Origin: Gemmatimonadota bacterium
GTDB lineage: Bacteria; Gemmatimonadota; Gemmatimonadetes; Longimicrobiales; Gaopeijiaceae
Direction of reading: 5' to 3'
Assembly (NCBI GenBank): GCA_030428885.1
Contig: JAUIEJ010000005.1
Span: forward strand, 366,699-430,698
Length of the DNA stretch: 64,000 nt
Made by a program: the position numbers and the translations under genes. How positions within the stretch are numbered: the stretch's first letter is position 1; the number at the start of each line of letters is the position of its first letter. Of the stretch, positions 1 through 9,128 are shown piece by piece. The notes beneath the pieces were generated by a model that made no database searches, had not been told where the DNA came from, and worked only from the letters and a program-made list of their open reading frames with translations.

Positions 1-750
1 GGGTCGATCATGGCGGAGCGCACGCTCTACCTTCCGTCCGTGGGACTGGCGCTGGGGCTGTCGGCGCTGGTGGCCTGGGGCACGCTCCGGGCGGCGGATG
101 GTCGACTGCCGCGCCGAGCGGTCTGGGCCCTGGGCGGCGTGGTCGCCCTCATGGCCGCCGGGACCGTGGTGCGGAACCCCACCTGGTTCTCCAGCTTCAC
201 CGTCATGGAGACCCTCGCCCGGGACCACCCCGAGTCGTGGCGCGCCCGGATGGCCCGGGCCCAGGGACTGGCCCGGGCCGGCGAGGACGCCCAGGCCGCC
301 GAGGCGTACCGCGCCGGCATCGAGGCCCTGCCGACCCGCTTCGATCTGGTGAGCGAGACCGGCGCCTTCTTCAAGGAGCGGGGCCGCCTCGCCGAGGCGC
401 GCCCCTACCTGGAGTCGGCGGTGGTGCTTCGCCCCGGGCGACCCTCCGGCTGGATTCTCCTCACCGAGCTGGAGCTTCTGGAGGGACGGTTTCGGGAGGC
501 CCACGCCACCGCCGCACGGGGGATCGGTCGGGCCACCGAGAGCGGAGAGCTCTGGGCCCTCCTCTCGGAGGCGTACGCCGGAGGCGGGCTCCTGGATGCC
601 AGCATCCGGGCCCGTCGGACGGCCCTGGTGCTCGAACCCGACGCGGCGCCGTGGTGGAATCGCCTGGCCGAACTTCTGGAGGCCGCGGAGGGGGATCCCA
701 CCGAGGTCGCCGAAGCCCGACGCCGAGCCGCGGCGGCGGGGGAACGGTGA
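1..750 (+). CDS. TMTC-like TPR membrane protein, C-terminal part (5' end outside window)
   Basis: The frame is open from base 1, so the gene begins upstream of the window and only about 250 C-terminal residues are visible. The first residues (AERTLYLPSVG) match AERALYLPSVG around residue 355 of the next gene, so the Met codon at 10 is internal and the two genes are tandem paralogues. The visible part has two hydrophobic helices followed by TPR-like helical repeats rich in Ala, Glu and Arg. Related proteins have an N-terminal multi-pass GT-C glycosyltransferase-like membrane domain and C-terminal TPRs. The stop TGA overlaps the GTG start of the next gene (GTGA), so the pair is probably translationally coupled. 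The substrate is unknown. Confidence 0.75.
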   Translation, partial: GSIMAERTLYLPSVGLALGLSALVAWGTLRAADGRLPRRAVWALGGVVALMAAGTVVRNPTWFSSFTVMETLARDHPESWRARMARAQGLARAGEDAQAAEAYRAGIEALPTRFDLVSETGAFFKERGRLAEARPYLESAVVLRPGRPSGWILLTELELLEGRFREAHATAARGIGRATESGELWALLSEAYAGGGLLDASIRARRTALVLEPDAAPWWNRLAELLEAAEGDPTEVAEARRRAAAAGER

Positions 751-2594
751 ACGACGCGCGCCGGGGAGGCTGGGTGGCGGCCCTGGTCGCCCTGGTGGTC
801 TTCCTCCCGGCACTGCGCAACGGCTTCGCCTACGACGACATCCTCATCATCGTCGAACACGACGCGCTCCATTCCCTGGGCGGTGTCCTGCGGAGCTTCG
901 GGTCGCCCTGGTGGCCCGGCCCCGAGGGCGTGTCGTTCGGGCTGTGGCGGCCTCTGGCGTCGGCGGCGCTGGGGGTGCAGTGGTGGGTGTTCGGCGGGGC
1001 GCCGTGGGGATTCCATGGGGTGAACCTGCTGCTCCACGCCACCGCCGCCCTGCTGGTGGTCCGGATCGGTGCCCGGGTCCTCCCCACCCGGGTCGCCGTG
1101 TGGGCGGGCCTCGTCTTCGCGGTCCACCCGGTCCACGTGGAGGCCGTGGCCAACGTGGTGGGCTTCGCCGAACTCGCCGCCGCCGTCCTCGTCCTGGCGG
1201 CGGTGGGGATCGTGGTCCGGGATTCCGAAGGCCCGGAGGGGGTCCCGCCCGTGGGTCCGGGGCGGATCGTGGCCCTCGGGGCCCTCTATCTGGCCGCCTG
1301 CCTCACCAAGGAACACGCCATCGTCCTTCCGGCCCTGCTCTTCGTGGTGGAGGCGGCGCGCCACCGCTGGACCGTGGCCGACCTGCCGGCGGTGGTTCGG
1401 GGACGGGCGGGGCTCTACCTCGCCCTGGCGATCGTGGCCGCGGCGGTCCTGGCCGCCCGGGTGGCGGTGCTGGGAGAGGTGGCGGCGCCTCGCCCGCCGC
1501 TGGGCGCGGGCCTTCTGGACGAGATCCCCCGTGTGCAGACCGTGGCGGCGGCGGGGTTCCACATCCTCCGCCTTCTCGCCGTCCCCCTCACCCTCTCCCC
1601 CGACTACGCACCGGACGTGATTCCGGTGACCACGGTCTGGACCGGACCGGGGATCCTGGCCGTGGTCGTGACCCTGGGACTCCTGGTGGCCGCTCTCGTG
1701 GCCGGCCGCCGCGGCGGACGCACCGGTGCCGCCCTTCCCCTGGGGCTGGCGTGGTTCGTTCCCGCCGTGCTGCCCATCTCCAACGTCGTCTTCCTCACCG
1801 GGGTGCTGGTCGCCGAGCGGGCCCTCTACCTCCCGTCGGTGGGCATCGCCTGGATGTTCGGAGCCGGTCTGGCCTGGGCGCTGGGGCGGGGAGGCCGGGT
1901 GGGCGGGCTCCTGGTGCTGGTGCTCGGAGGACTCTGGGTCGGTCGCACGGTCACCTACGTGCCCGTCTGGGAGAGCACCGACACGGTGTTCGACCACATG
2001 GTGGCTACCGTGCCCCAGTCGGCTCGATCCCAGTGGGTTCTGGGTGACGCCCTGCTGGGGGCGGGCCGGTCCGACGAAGCCGTGGCGGCCTACGCTCGGG
2101 CCCTGGGGCGCCTCGGCGACGAGCCGCCGTTCCTGACCCGATCCGCGGGCCGTCTCCAACAGGCGGGTGAGGTGGAGGTGGCGCGGATCCTGGCCCTCCG
2201 CGCGGTGGACGTGGATTCCTCGGGATCGGCTCCTCGACTCCTGGCCGTCCTGGCCGCCGGGGAGGCCGACTGGGAGGCCACGGTGCGGTGGTCCCGGGCC
2301 ACCCTGGAAGTGCGTCCCCACGATGCCGTGGCCGGGCACCTCCTCTCCGTCGCCCTCACGGAACTCGGGCGCTATCCCGAGGCCCGGGCCGTCCGCGAAG
2401 AACTCCTGGCCCGGGACCCGGGCGACGCCTGGCAGCCCTGGTACTGGCTCGTGGAGCTCCGGGCCCGCACCGGGGACACCCTGGGAGCCCGCGCCGCGGC
2501 GGATTCCGCCCGGATCCGGGCCCGGGATCCCTCCGCCCGGTCGGTCATCGACAGTCTGGTGACGGCCCTCACCGGTTCCATCGAACCGTTGTAA
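747..2594 (+). CDS. TMTC-like multi-pass membrane protein with C-terminal TPR repeats
   Basis: A 615-residue protein starting at GTG 747, which overlaps the previous stop. The N-terminal 400 residues form about ten hydrophobic segments. It carries signatures of the TMTC/PMT-like (GT-C) family: an Asp pair in FAYDD near residue 30, HPVHVEAVANVVG near residue 127 and LTKEHAIVLPALL near residue 186. Residues about 420-615 form TPR-type helical repeats facing the other side of the membrane. Eukaryotic TMTCs are O-mannosyltransferases; for bacterial members the sugar and acceptor are mostly unknown. A role in glycosylating surface proteins, possibly the adjacent pilins, is only a guess from position. 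Confidence 0.8.
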   Translation: MNDARRGGWVAALVALVVFLPALRNGFAYDDILIIVEHDALHSLGGVLRSFGSPWWPGPEGVSFGLWRPLASAALGVQWWVFGGAPWGFHGVNLLLHATAALLVVRIGARVLPTRVAVWAGLVFAVHPVHVEAVANVVGFAELAAAVLVLAAVGIVVRDSEGPEGVPPVGPGRIVALGALYLAACLTKEHAIVLPALLFVVEAARHRWTVADLPAVVRGRAGLYLALAIVAAAVLAARVAVLGEVAAPRPPLGAGLLDEIPRVQTVAAAGFHILRLLAVPLTLSPDYAPDVIPVTTVWTGPGILAVVVTLGLLVAALVAGRRGGRTGAALPLGLAWFVPAVLPISNVVFLTGVLVAERALYLPSVGIAWMFGAGLAWALGRGGRVGGLLVLVLGGLWVGRTVTYVPVWESTDTVFDHMVATVPQSARSQWVLGDALLGAGRSDEAVAAYARALGRLGDEPPFLTRSAGRLQQAGEVEVARILALRAVDVDSSGSAPRLLAVLAAGEADWEATVRWSRATLEVRPHDAVAGHLLSVALTELGRYPEARAVREELLARDPGDAWQPWYWLVELRARTGDTLGARAAADSARIRARDPSARSVIDSLVTALTGSIEPL

Positions 2595-2710
2595 AACTCC
2601 AGCATCTTGCAAATTCCAAGAGGAATCGACGCCAGAGACCGCAGTCGGAGTCCGGGTGTGTGTGCCGTAAGTCTTTGTTTTTGAGTGAGTTGCGTGGTTG
2701 TGGCACAGTG

Positions 2711-2725
2711 TGGCCCTCCCCTTGC
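2711..2725 (+). promoter_or_regulatory. sigma-54 (-24/-12) promoter for the first pilin
   Basis: TGGCCCT-CCCC-TTGC matches the sigma-54 consensus TGGCACG-N4-TTGCW, with GG at 2712-2713 and GC at 2724-2725 separated by the required 10 bases. Transcription would start near 2737 and give a leader of about 58 nt before the pilin ATG at 2795. An NtrC-type activator is encoded 2.4 kb downstream, as expected for PilR control of a pilin gene. Confidence 0.75.
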
Positions 2726-2794
2726 CCCTACTTCGGGGCGCGAATCGAGTCCCACCTCACTCAGTACCACACCCCCCCGACCAAGGAGTCGACC

Positions 2795-3172
2795 ATGCGG
2801 GACAACAAGGGTTTCACCCTCATCGAGCTGCTCATCGTCGTGGTGATCATCGGCATTCTCGCCGCCATCGCCATTCCGAAGTTCTCGGCCACCCGGGAGA
2901 AGGCGTACGTTTCCGCCATGAAGTCCGATCTGAAGAACCTGGCTTCGCAGCAGGAGATCTACTACTCGGACAACTACTCGTACACCACCAGCGCCACCGC
3001 CCTCGGCTTCGCCCAGTCTCAGGGCGTGACCGTGGCCATCAGCGCCGCTACGAGCACCGGCTGGGGCGCTTCGTCGACCCACAGCGGCACGCCGTCGACC
3101 TGCGCGGTCTTCTACGGCACCGCCTCCGCGGTTGCTCCGGCCTCGATCGCCGGCGCCGTGACCTGCAACTAA
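2795..3172 (+). CDS. pilA: type IV major pilin (first of two)
   Basis: A 125-residue prepilin with a six-residue charged leader (MRDNKG) cut before Phe, giving FTLIELLIVVVIIGILAAIA with the conserved Glu at mature position 5. The first ~30 mature residues form the polymerising hydrophobic helix. Two Cys near the C-terminus (in STCAVF and VTCN) can form the D-region disulfide loop. The ATG follows AAGGAG at 2783-2788, an excellent ribosome site, and a sigma-54 promoter lies upstream. The short length resembles Geobacter or Gemmatimonadota-type pilins. A strong hairpin follows the gene, so it may be transcribed mostly alone. It would be processed by the prepilin peptidase at 50682. Confidence 0.93.
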   Translation: MRDNKGFTLIELLIVVVIIGILAAIAIPKFSATREKAYVSAMKSDLKNLASQQEIYYSDNYSYTTSATALGFAQSQGVTVAISAATSTGWGASSTHSGTPSTCAVFYGTASAVAPASIAGAVTCN

Positions 3173-3210
3173 GCTAGGTAGCACGCAGGTCCGGGCTCGA
3201 CCGGATGGAC

Positions 3211-3251
3211 GGGGAGCGTGGCCCGGCGGGAAACCCCGGGTCACGCTCCCC
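3211..3251 (+). terminator. intergenic hairpin between the two pilin genes
   Basis: A perfect 10-base inverted repeat (GGGGAGCGTG at 3211-3220, CACGCTCCCC at 3242-3251) encloses a further GC-rich hairpin. There is only a weak T run afterwards, so it may act as a partial terminator or an mRNA-stabilising 3' end that makes the first pilin the dominant product. Confidence 0.6.
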
Positions 3252-3399
3252 TCCGCGTTTCCGGAGGCCCGAGCTGGATCGAGTTCCATGGGCCGCGTCG
3301 CGGGAGCCCCCCCGTCCCCGCCGACCGGCCGCCCCACAGACACCGAACCCACCGCCGTATTCCCGGGGGGAGTGCCCTCCCGAACCAGCGAGGTTGACC

Positions 3400-3795
3400 A
3401 TGCGCCGCTCCACCAACCGCGGATTCACCCTGATCGAACTGTTGATCGTCGTGGTGATCATCGGGATCCTGGCCGCCATCGCCATCCCGAAGTTCTCCTC
3501 CGTCCGTCAGAAGTCCTTCCGGTCCACCATGATGTCCGACCTGAAGAATCTCGCGGCCAACCAGGAGATCTACCACAACGCCAACTTCACCTACTCCACG
3601 TCCATGACGAATCTCGGAGCGGTCCAGTCCGAGGGAGTCACGGTGACCATCAACGCCGGCACCAACACCGGTTGGGCCGCCACGGCGTCCCACTCCGGAG
3701 CCCCGGGTGAGCAGTGCGGGGTCTACCATGGGTCGGCGGCTGCGGCGGGAGGCTCGCCGGGCGCGGTGGAAGGCGTCATCGCCTGCACGTACTAG
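3400..3795 (+). CDS. type IV major pilin paralogue (second of two)
   Basis: A 131-residue prepilin starting at ATG 3400 with leader MRRSTNRG and mature FTLIELLIVVVIIGILAAIA. The N-terminal helix is identical to that of the first pilin, while the globular part diverges but keeps the same layout (SDLKNLA followed by NQEIY, then Gly/Thr-rich strands and a Cys pair in EQCGVY and IACTY). It arose by tandem duplication. No sigma-54 site was found directly upstream, so it may depend on read-through past the hairpin or a weaker promoter. It could be a second major pilin used under other conditions, or a minor partner. Confidence 0.9.
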   Translation: MRRSTNRGFTLIELLIVVVIIGILAAIAIPKFSSVRQKSFRSTMMSDLKNLAANQEIYHNANFTYSTSMTNLGAVQSEGVTVTINAGTNTGWAATASHSGAPGEQCGVYHGSAAAAGGSPGAVEGVIACTY

Positions 3796-3884
3796 ACGGA
3801 GGCGGGAGCGGGTCCCACGTTGCCCGGGCCGCGTCGGACCGGCACACTGTCCCGTGCCGGCCCGAACCGCCTCACGGACGCCCC

Positions 3885-5131
<1,247 letters not shown>

Positions 5132-5135
<4 letters not shown>

Positions 5136-6487
5136 AGATCCTCGTCATCGACGACGACCGGGGCCTGCGCAGGTCCCTGTCCATGATCCTGGACGACGCC
5201 GGGTATTCGGTGGTCCAGGCGTCGGACGGCGCCGAGGGGTTGCAGACGGCCCTCTCCGAGTCCCCGGCCATGATCCTCTGTGACGTGCGCATGCCCGAGA
5301 TGGACGGTCTCGAGTTCCTCGACCGGTACCGGGATGAGGGTGGCGAAGCCCTCGTCCTGGTCATGACGGCCTACGGGTCGTCGGAGTTGGCGGTGGAGGC
5401 CATGAAGAAGGGGGCCTACGACTACATCCCCAAGCCGTTCGGCGCCGACGAGGTGGTCCTCACCGTTCGGAAGGCCGAGGAGCGGGAGAACCTCCGCAAG
5501 GAGGTGGGGCGTCTCCGGAGCCAGGTGCGGGCCGATCGTCGCTTCGGCGATCTGGTGGCCCGCTCCGCCTCCATGATCGAGGCCCTGGAGGTCGCCACCA
5601 AGGTCGCCCCCCACGAGTCGCCGGTGCTCCTCTCCGGGCAGAGCGGAACGGGGAAGGAACTCGTGGCCCGCCTGATCCATCGGGAGAGCCCCCGGGCCGA
5701 CGGACCGTTCGTGCCGGTGAACTGCGGCGCCATTCCGGAGAATCTCCTGGAGAGCGAGTTCTTCGGGCACGTCAAAGGGGCCTTCACCGGAGCCGATCGG
5801 GACCGTGTGGGGCTCTTCGAGACCGCCCGGGGCGGAACGCTCTTCCTGGACGAGGTGGGGGAACTCCCGGCCAGCCTCCAGGTGAAGCTGCTCCGAGCCC
5901 TCCAGGAGCGGGAGGTCCGACCCGTGGGCGGTAACCAGACCCAGACGGTGGACGTGCGGATCATCGCCGCCACCAATCGGGACCTGGACGAGGCCGTCGC
6001 CGAGGGCGGGTTTCGGCAGGACCTCTACTACCGCCTGGCGGTGGTCCCCATCCACCTCCCCGCTCTCGTACGGCGGGCCGAGGAGATTCCCGAGCTGGCG
6101 CGGCACTTTCTGGAGCGTCACCAGGAGCGCATGGGCCTCGAGGTGGAGGGGATCGCCCCCGACGCCATGGAGGTGCTGCTCTCCTACCCCTGGCCCGGGA
6201 ACGTCCGGGAACTGGAGAACGTGCTGGAGCGGGCCCTTGTGCTCACCGAGGGCCCCAAGCTGTCGGTGGACGATCTGCCCCACAACGTTCGAAACCCCTC
6301 CCATGGCGCCATGGTCTCCACCGACGACGACGATCTGTCGGTGAAGCGGCGGTTGGCCGAACTGGAGCGCCAACTCATCCAGCGGGCCCTGGAACGGACG
6401 TCGGGCAACAAGACCCAGGCGGCCGAGCTCCTCGAACTGAGCCCCCGGGCCCTCCGCTACAAGATCCAGGACTACGGCCTGGCCTGA
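5132..6487 (+). CDS. sigma-54-dependent response regulator, PilR/NtrC family
   Basis: 451 residues. Receiver domain 1-120 with acidic pocket IDDD and phospho-acceptor Asp51 in LCDVRMPEMDG; AAA+ domain about 140-380 with Walker A GQSGTGKE (~169), the sigma-54 contact loop GAFTGA (~216), and Walker B FLDEVGEL; C-terminal Fis-type helix-turn-helix about 410-450. The family uses ATP to remodel sigma-54 RNA polymerase at -24/-12 promoters, and two such sites lie in this pilus region (2711 and 8977). The GTG start overlaps the kinase stop. It is most likely the activator of pilin and pilMNOPQ transcription. Confidence 0.9.
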
Positions 6488-6551
6488 TTCGACCGGGGAA
6501 TTCGTCCCCTGAGCCCATGGGATCGCCCCCTTCTCCGGGCGACCGTGGGCC

Positions 6552-7013
6552 ATGCCGACGCTCACACATCTTCCGTTTCCCCGCCGCGGTGGTGCGTCTC
6601 GCGGTGCGGGTCTTCTCGAACTCGTGGTGGCCCTCGCTCTCCTGGCGCTGGTGGCTGGAGTGGCCGGCCAGGGCCTGACGACGCTTCGGGACCGCTGGGC
6701 CGTCACGGGCGCCCGGAACGCCCTGGCCCAGCTCGTTCGCGAGGCGCGGGGCCGCGCCGTCGCCCGGGGCGGAAGCCGGGTGCTCCTCTCGGCCACCCGA
6801 CACGAAGCCGTCCTGGAGTCGGGCACGAACGTTCTGCGAACCCTCGCCCTCCAGGGGGATTTCGGGGTCCGGCTGGACCTGGGAGGGGCCGCCGACGCCA
6901 CGCTGATCTTCGATCCCGCGGGAGTGGGTCGCATGGCCTCCCGGACGGTGACCCTCGTGCGGAGGAGCGCCACCGATCGCATCGTCGTGTCCGCCTACGG
7001 GAGGATCCGGTGA
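6552..7013 (+). CDS. minor pseudopilin, FimT/GspH type
   Basis: 153 residues. A long basic leader (MPTLTHLPFPRRGGASRG) precedes the prepilin motif AGLLELVVALALLALVAGV, with Glu at mature position 5. The remaining ~110 residues look like the beta-rich GspH/FimT head. It opens a chain of four overlapping genes (FimT, PilV, PilW, PilX types), the usual set of minor pilins that form the pilus tip complex and prime assembly. No promoter was recognised in the 64-base gap after the response regulator, so it may be co-transcribed with it. Confidence 0.82.
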   Translation: MPTLTHLPFPRRGGASRGAGLLELVVALALLALVAGVAGQGLTTLRDRWAVTGARNALAQLVREARGRAVARGGSRVLLSATRHEAVLESGTNVLRTLALQGDFGVRLDLGGAADATLIFDPAGVGRMASRTVTLVRRSATDRIVVSAYGRIR

Positions 7014-7327
7014 CGTCGCGCCGGGGATCCGGTCTGGTGGAGCTCGCCGTGGCGCTTCTGGTGCTGTCGGTGGGGTGGGCCGCCGTGGTGGGGCTCCACG
7101 GTCTCACCCTCGAATCGGGACTCCGGGGAGCCCTGGAGGACGAGGCCCGTTGGGTGCTCCAGGTCGTGGCTGATTCCCTGGACCGGGGAGCGGGCGGGAG
7201 CGGACGCCGGGACGAGGCCTGGGGGTGGGTGACCTGGCACGGCGAGTCGGGCGGAGTGCTCCTTGAGGCGTGGTCGGTGCGGGACGGCCGCATCGCCACG
7301 CTGTGGACCGGGGGGATGGCGCCATGA
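7010..7327 (+). CDS. minor pseudopilin, PilV/GspI type
   Basis: 105 residues from GTG 7010, overlapping the previous stop by four bases. The leader MTSRRG is followed by SGLVELAVALLVLSVGWAAV, a prepilin helix with Glu5. The head is short, as in GspI/PilV proteins. Family assignment rests on the motif, the size and its place as second gene of a FimT-V-W-X type string; head-domain identity cannot be settled by eye. Confidence 0.75.
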   Translation: MTSRRGSGLVELAVALLVLSVGWAAVVGLHGLTLESGLRGALEDEARWVLQVVADSLDRGAGGSGRRDEAWGWVTWHGESGGVLLEAWSVRDGRIATLWTGGMAP

Positions 7328-7953
7328 GGCTCGTGGAGGTGGTGGTGGTCCTGGTCCTGGGCGCCCTGCTCGTCACGGGGGTGTGGCGCGGGGCGGCGGC
7401 GGTGCGCCGGGACGGTGCGGCCCTCCACGGACGAGCCGCCCACCGGGATGCGCTGCGGGTGGCGAACCTGGTGCTGGACATGGAGGCGTCGGGGTTCGTG
7501 GGACCCTCCGGACGCCCCGGTGAGGTGGCGGTGCGGGCCCACCGGTGGTGGGGAATCGTCTGCGACTCCCTGCCCGGACCGGGAACGGCCACGCTGCGCT
7601 GGCGGGGACTCCGGCGTCCCGACCCGGCCAAGGACTCCATCGTGGTGATCGCCGCCGATGGGGTCGAGGTGGTGCGGGGTCTGGACGGGGTGGGGAGCTC
7701 GACGGCCTGTGGCGGATCGGCCCTGCGACTCTACTGGACGCCGGCGGCCCACGATCCAGACCCCCGGCTGATCCGGGGGTTCGAGCGGGGTGCCTACCGG
7801 GTGGACGACGCCGTTCGATATCGCCGAGGCCGGGGCGGCGCCCAGCCCCTCACCGCTTCCCGATTCGATCCGGACTCGGCGGGCCTGGACGTCACGGCCA
7901 CGGGGATTCGCCTCCGCATGGATCCTCGACCCTCCCGGTGGTGGCCGCGGTGA
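7324..7953 (+). CDS. minor pseudopilin, PilW/GspJ-like, apparently without a leader peptide
   Basis: 209 residues from ATG 7324, which overlaps the previous stop (ATGA) and sits behind a G-rich ribosome site. The protein begins directly with MRLVEVVVVLVLGALLVTGV: the Glu is at position 5 counted from the initiator Met, and no basic leader or Gly -1 precedes it. An in-frame GTG at 7303 would add only VDRGDGA with Ala at -1 and has no clear ribosome site. Two Cys (in IVCDSL and TACGGS) could form a disulfide in the head. Context makes it the PilW/GspJ member, but the missing cleavage site is odd. Confidence 0.7.
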   Translation: MRLVEVVVVLVLGALLVTGVWRGAAAVRRDGAALHGRAAHRDALRVANLVLDMEASGFVGPSGRPGEVAVRAHRWWGIVCDSLPGPGTATLRWRGLRRPDPAKDSIVVIAADGVEVVRGLDGVGSSTACGGSALRLYWTPAAHDPDPRLIRGFERGAYRVDDAVRYRRGRGGAQPLTASRFDPDSAGLDVTATGIRLRMDPRPSRWWPR

Positions 7954-8864
7954 GCGCGGTTCGCCGGGGTCGCCGAGGCGTGGTCCTCATCACCGTGGTG
8001 CTCCTCCTGCTGGCCACTACGCTGCTGGTTCACGGCTCCATGCTGCTGGTCCGGTCGTTTCGCCGCGGAGGGGACGAGGCCTGGGACGCGACGCGGGTCC
8101 GCCGCGCCGTGGTCTCGAGAGTGGACCGGGCCGCCGGGCGAGGCGACACGGTTCCCCTGGGGTGGACCGCCAGCGGCCCCGGGGTCGACGCCCGGGTGGA
8201 CGTGGTGACCCTGGGCCCTGAGCTCCGACTCCTGGCGGGCGCCGGTCGGGGAGGGCGTGCCCGGTGGTGGGCCGGACGCCTCGTCTGGTACGCCGATGCG
8301 GAGGCCCGGGGCCGGGCCGTCCAGGCGGGGGTGCGGGCGGGAGGAGGGGTGCACGCTGGGGCGTCGGCGACGGTGTCGCCCTCGGCCCGTGCGTGCGGGT
8401 CCGATGTCGGCGTCCCGGCGACCCGGCCCCGGTCCACCCCTCTCGCCGTGGGCCCGCTGGATCCGGCGGCCTGGGCGGCGCGCGTTCCGCCGTGGGTCCC
8501 GGCAGCCGCTCCGGCGACCTGCCCCCCCGGGGGATGCGATCCGGTGGCGGGGGTCCTGACCGGCGGAGTCCCCGTCTCGGGCGGCGTCCACACGGGCGTC
8601 TTCCTCGTCCGGGGTGACCTGGTCCTCGCCGGCACGGCGGAGGTCCGGGGGCACCTCCTGGTGGAGGGGCGCCTCACCCTCCAGGACGGCGCCCGGGTTC
8701 AGGGGGCCGTGGACGCCACGGGACCGGTGCTCGTTACGGGATCGGCGTCCGTGGTAGCCGATCCTTGTGCCGTGGCCTCCGTCTGGCGGAGAGGGGTGCG
8801 AGACCTGGTGGGCGGTGTCGCGCTGGAGGGGCGGGCCTGGCCGCTCTGGGGTCCCCCTCCGTGA
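7950..8864 (+). CDS. PilX/GspK-like pseudopilin with bactofilin-like C-terminal repeats
   Basis: 304 residues from GTG 7950, overlapping the previous stop. Prepilin motif RRG followed by VVLITVVLLLLATTLLVHG; position 5 is Thr rather than Glu, as is usual in PilX/GspK proteins. The middle is Ala/Arg/Pro-rich with several Cys. Residues about 205-275 form short Gly/Val-rich beta repeats (GDLVLAGTAEVRG, HLLVEGRLTLQDGARVQG) resembling the right-handed beta-helix of polymer-forming bactofilins. It ends the minor-pilin operon; an 8-bp hairpin follows at 8887-8905. Confidence 0.72.
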   Translation: MSAVRRGRRGVVLITVVLLLLATTLLVHGSMLLVRSFRRGGDEAWDATRVRRAVVSRVDRAAGRGDTVPLGWTASGPGVDARVDVVTLGPELRLLAGAGRGGRARWWAGRLVWYADAEARGRAVQAGVRAGGGVHAGASATVSPSARACGSDVGVPATRPRSTPLAVGPLDPAAWAARVPPWVPAAAPATCPPGGCDPVAGVLTGGVPVSGGVHTGVFLVRGDLVLAGTAEVRGHLLVEGRLTLQDGARVQGAVDATGPVLVTGSASVVADPCAVASVWRRGVRDLVGGVALEGRAWPLWGPPP

Positions 8865-8886
8865 CCCTGCACGAAGGTCCGAGGGC

Positions 8887-8905
8887 CCCGGCAAAGGTTG
8901 CCGGG
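8887..8905 (+). terminator. hairpin after the minor-pilin operon
   Basis: A perfect 8-bp stem, CCCGGCAA (8887-8894) and TTGCCGGG (8898-8905), with a 3-base loop lies 22 bases past the stop of the PilX-like gene. No T tract follows, so termination strength is uncertain. Confidence 0.45.
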
Positions 8906-8976
8906 AAGGGGAAAAGATGGACCGTTCCCGCCCCGCCCACCCCAGGGAATCTGTAGCGCTGGCGCGGCATTTCCCG

Positions 8977-8992
8977 TGGCACGGATCTCGCT
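8977..8992 (+). promoter_or_regulatory. sigma-54 (-24/-12) promoter for pilMNOPQ
   Basis: TGGCACG-GATC-TCGCT matches the consensus TGGCACG-N4-TTGCW at all but one defined base, with correct GG (8978-8979) to GC (8990-8991) spacing. Predicted start is near 9003, leaving a leader of about 125 nt before pilM. The adjacent PilR-like activator is the obvious regulator. Confidence 0.75.
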
Positions 8993-9128
8993 CATCCGGC
9001 GGGAGCGCCCCCCGGTCCACCCGTGCCCAAGCGCGGACGACCGGAACAATCGAACCCCCCACCTGGAGCCTCCAGTTCGTACCACGACCGCGTACGACCG
9101 GACTCCACATTCCCCCACCGAGTGACGC

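Noticed and set aside
2609..2633. GCAAA plus an ATTCC/GGAAT hairpin plus GACGCC, vaguely like a c-di-GMP-I riboswitch before pilA
   Set aside because: The GACGCAAAGC core and the second stem are not matched, and the site lies upstream of the sigma-54 promoter, so it would not be in the pilin transcript.
2701..2714. TGGCACAGTGTGGC as a sigma-54 site
   Set aside because: GG and GC are 9 bases apart; sigma-54 needs 10. The site starting at 2711 has correct spacing.
3809..3823. Possible sigma-54 site before the PilS-like gene (CGGGTCC-CACG-TTGC)
   Set aside because: Spacing and the TTGC element fit, but the -24 half is poor; kept only as a weak candidate, not listed.
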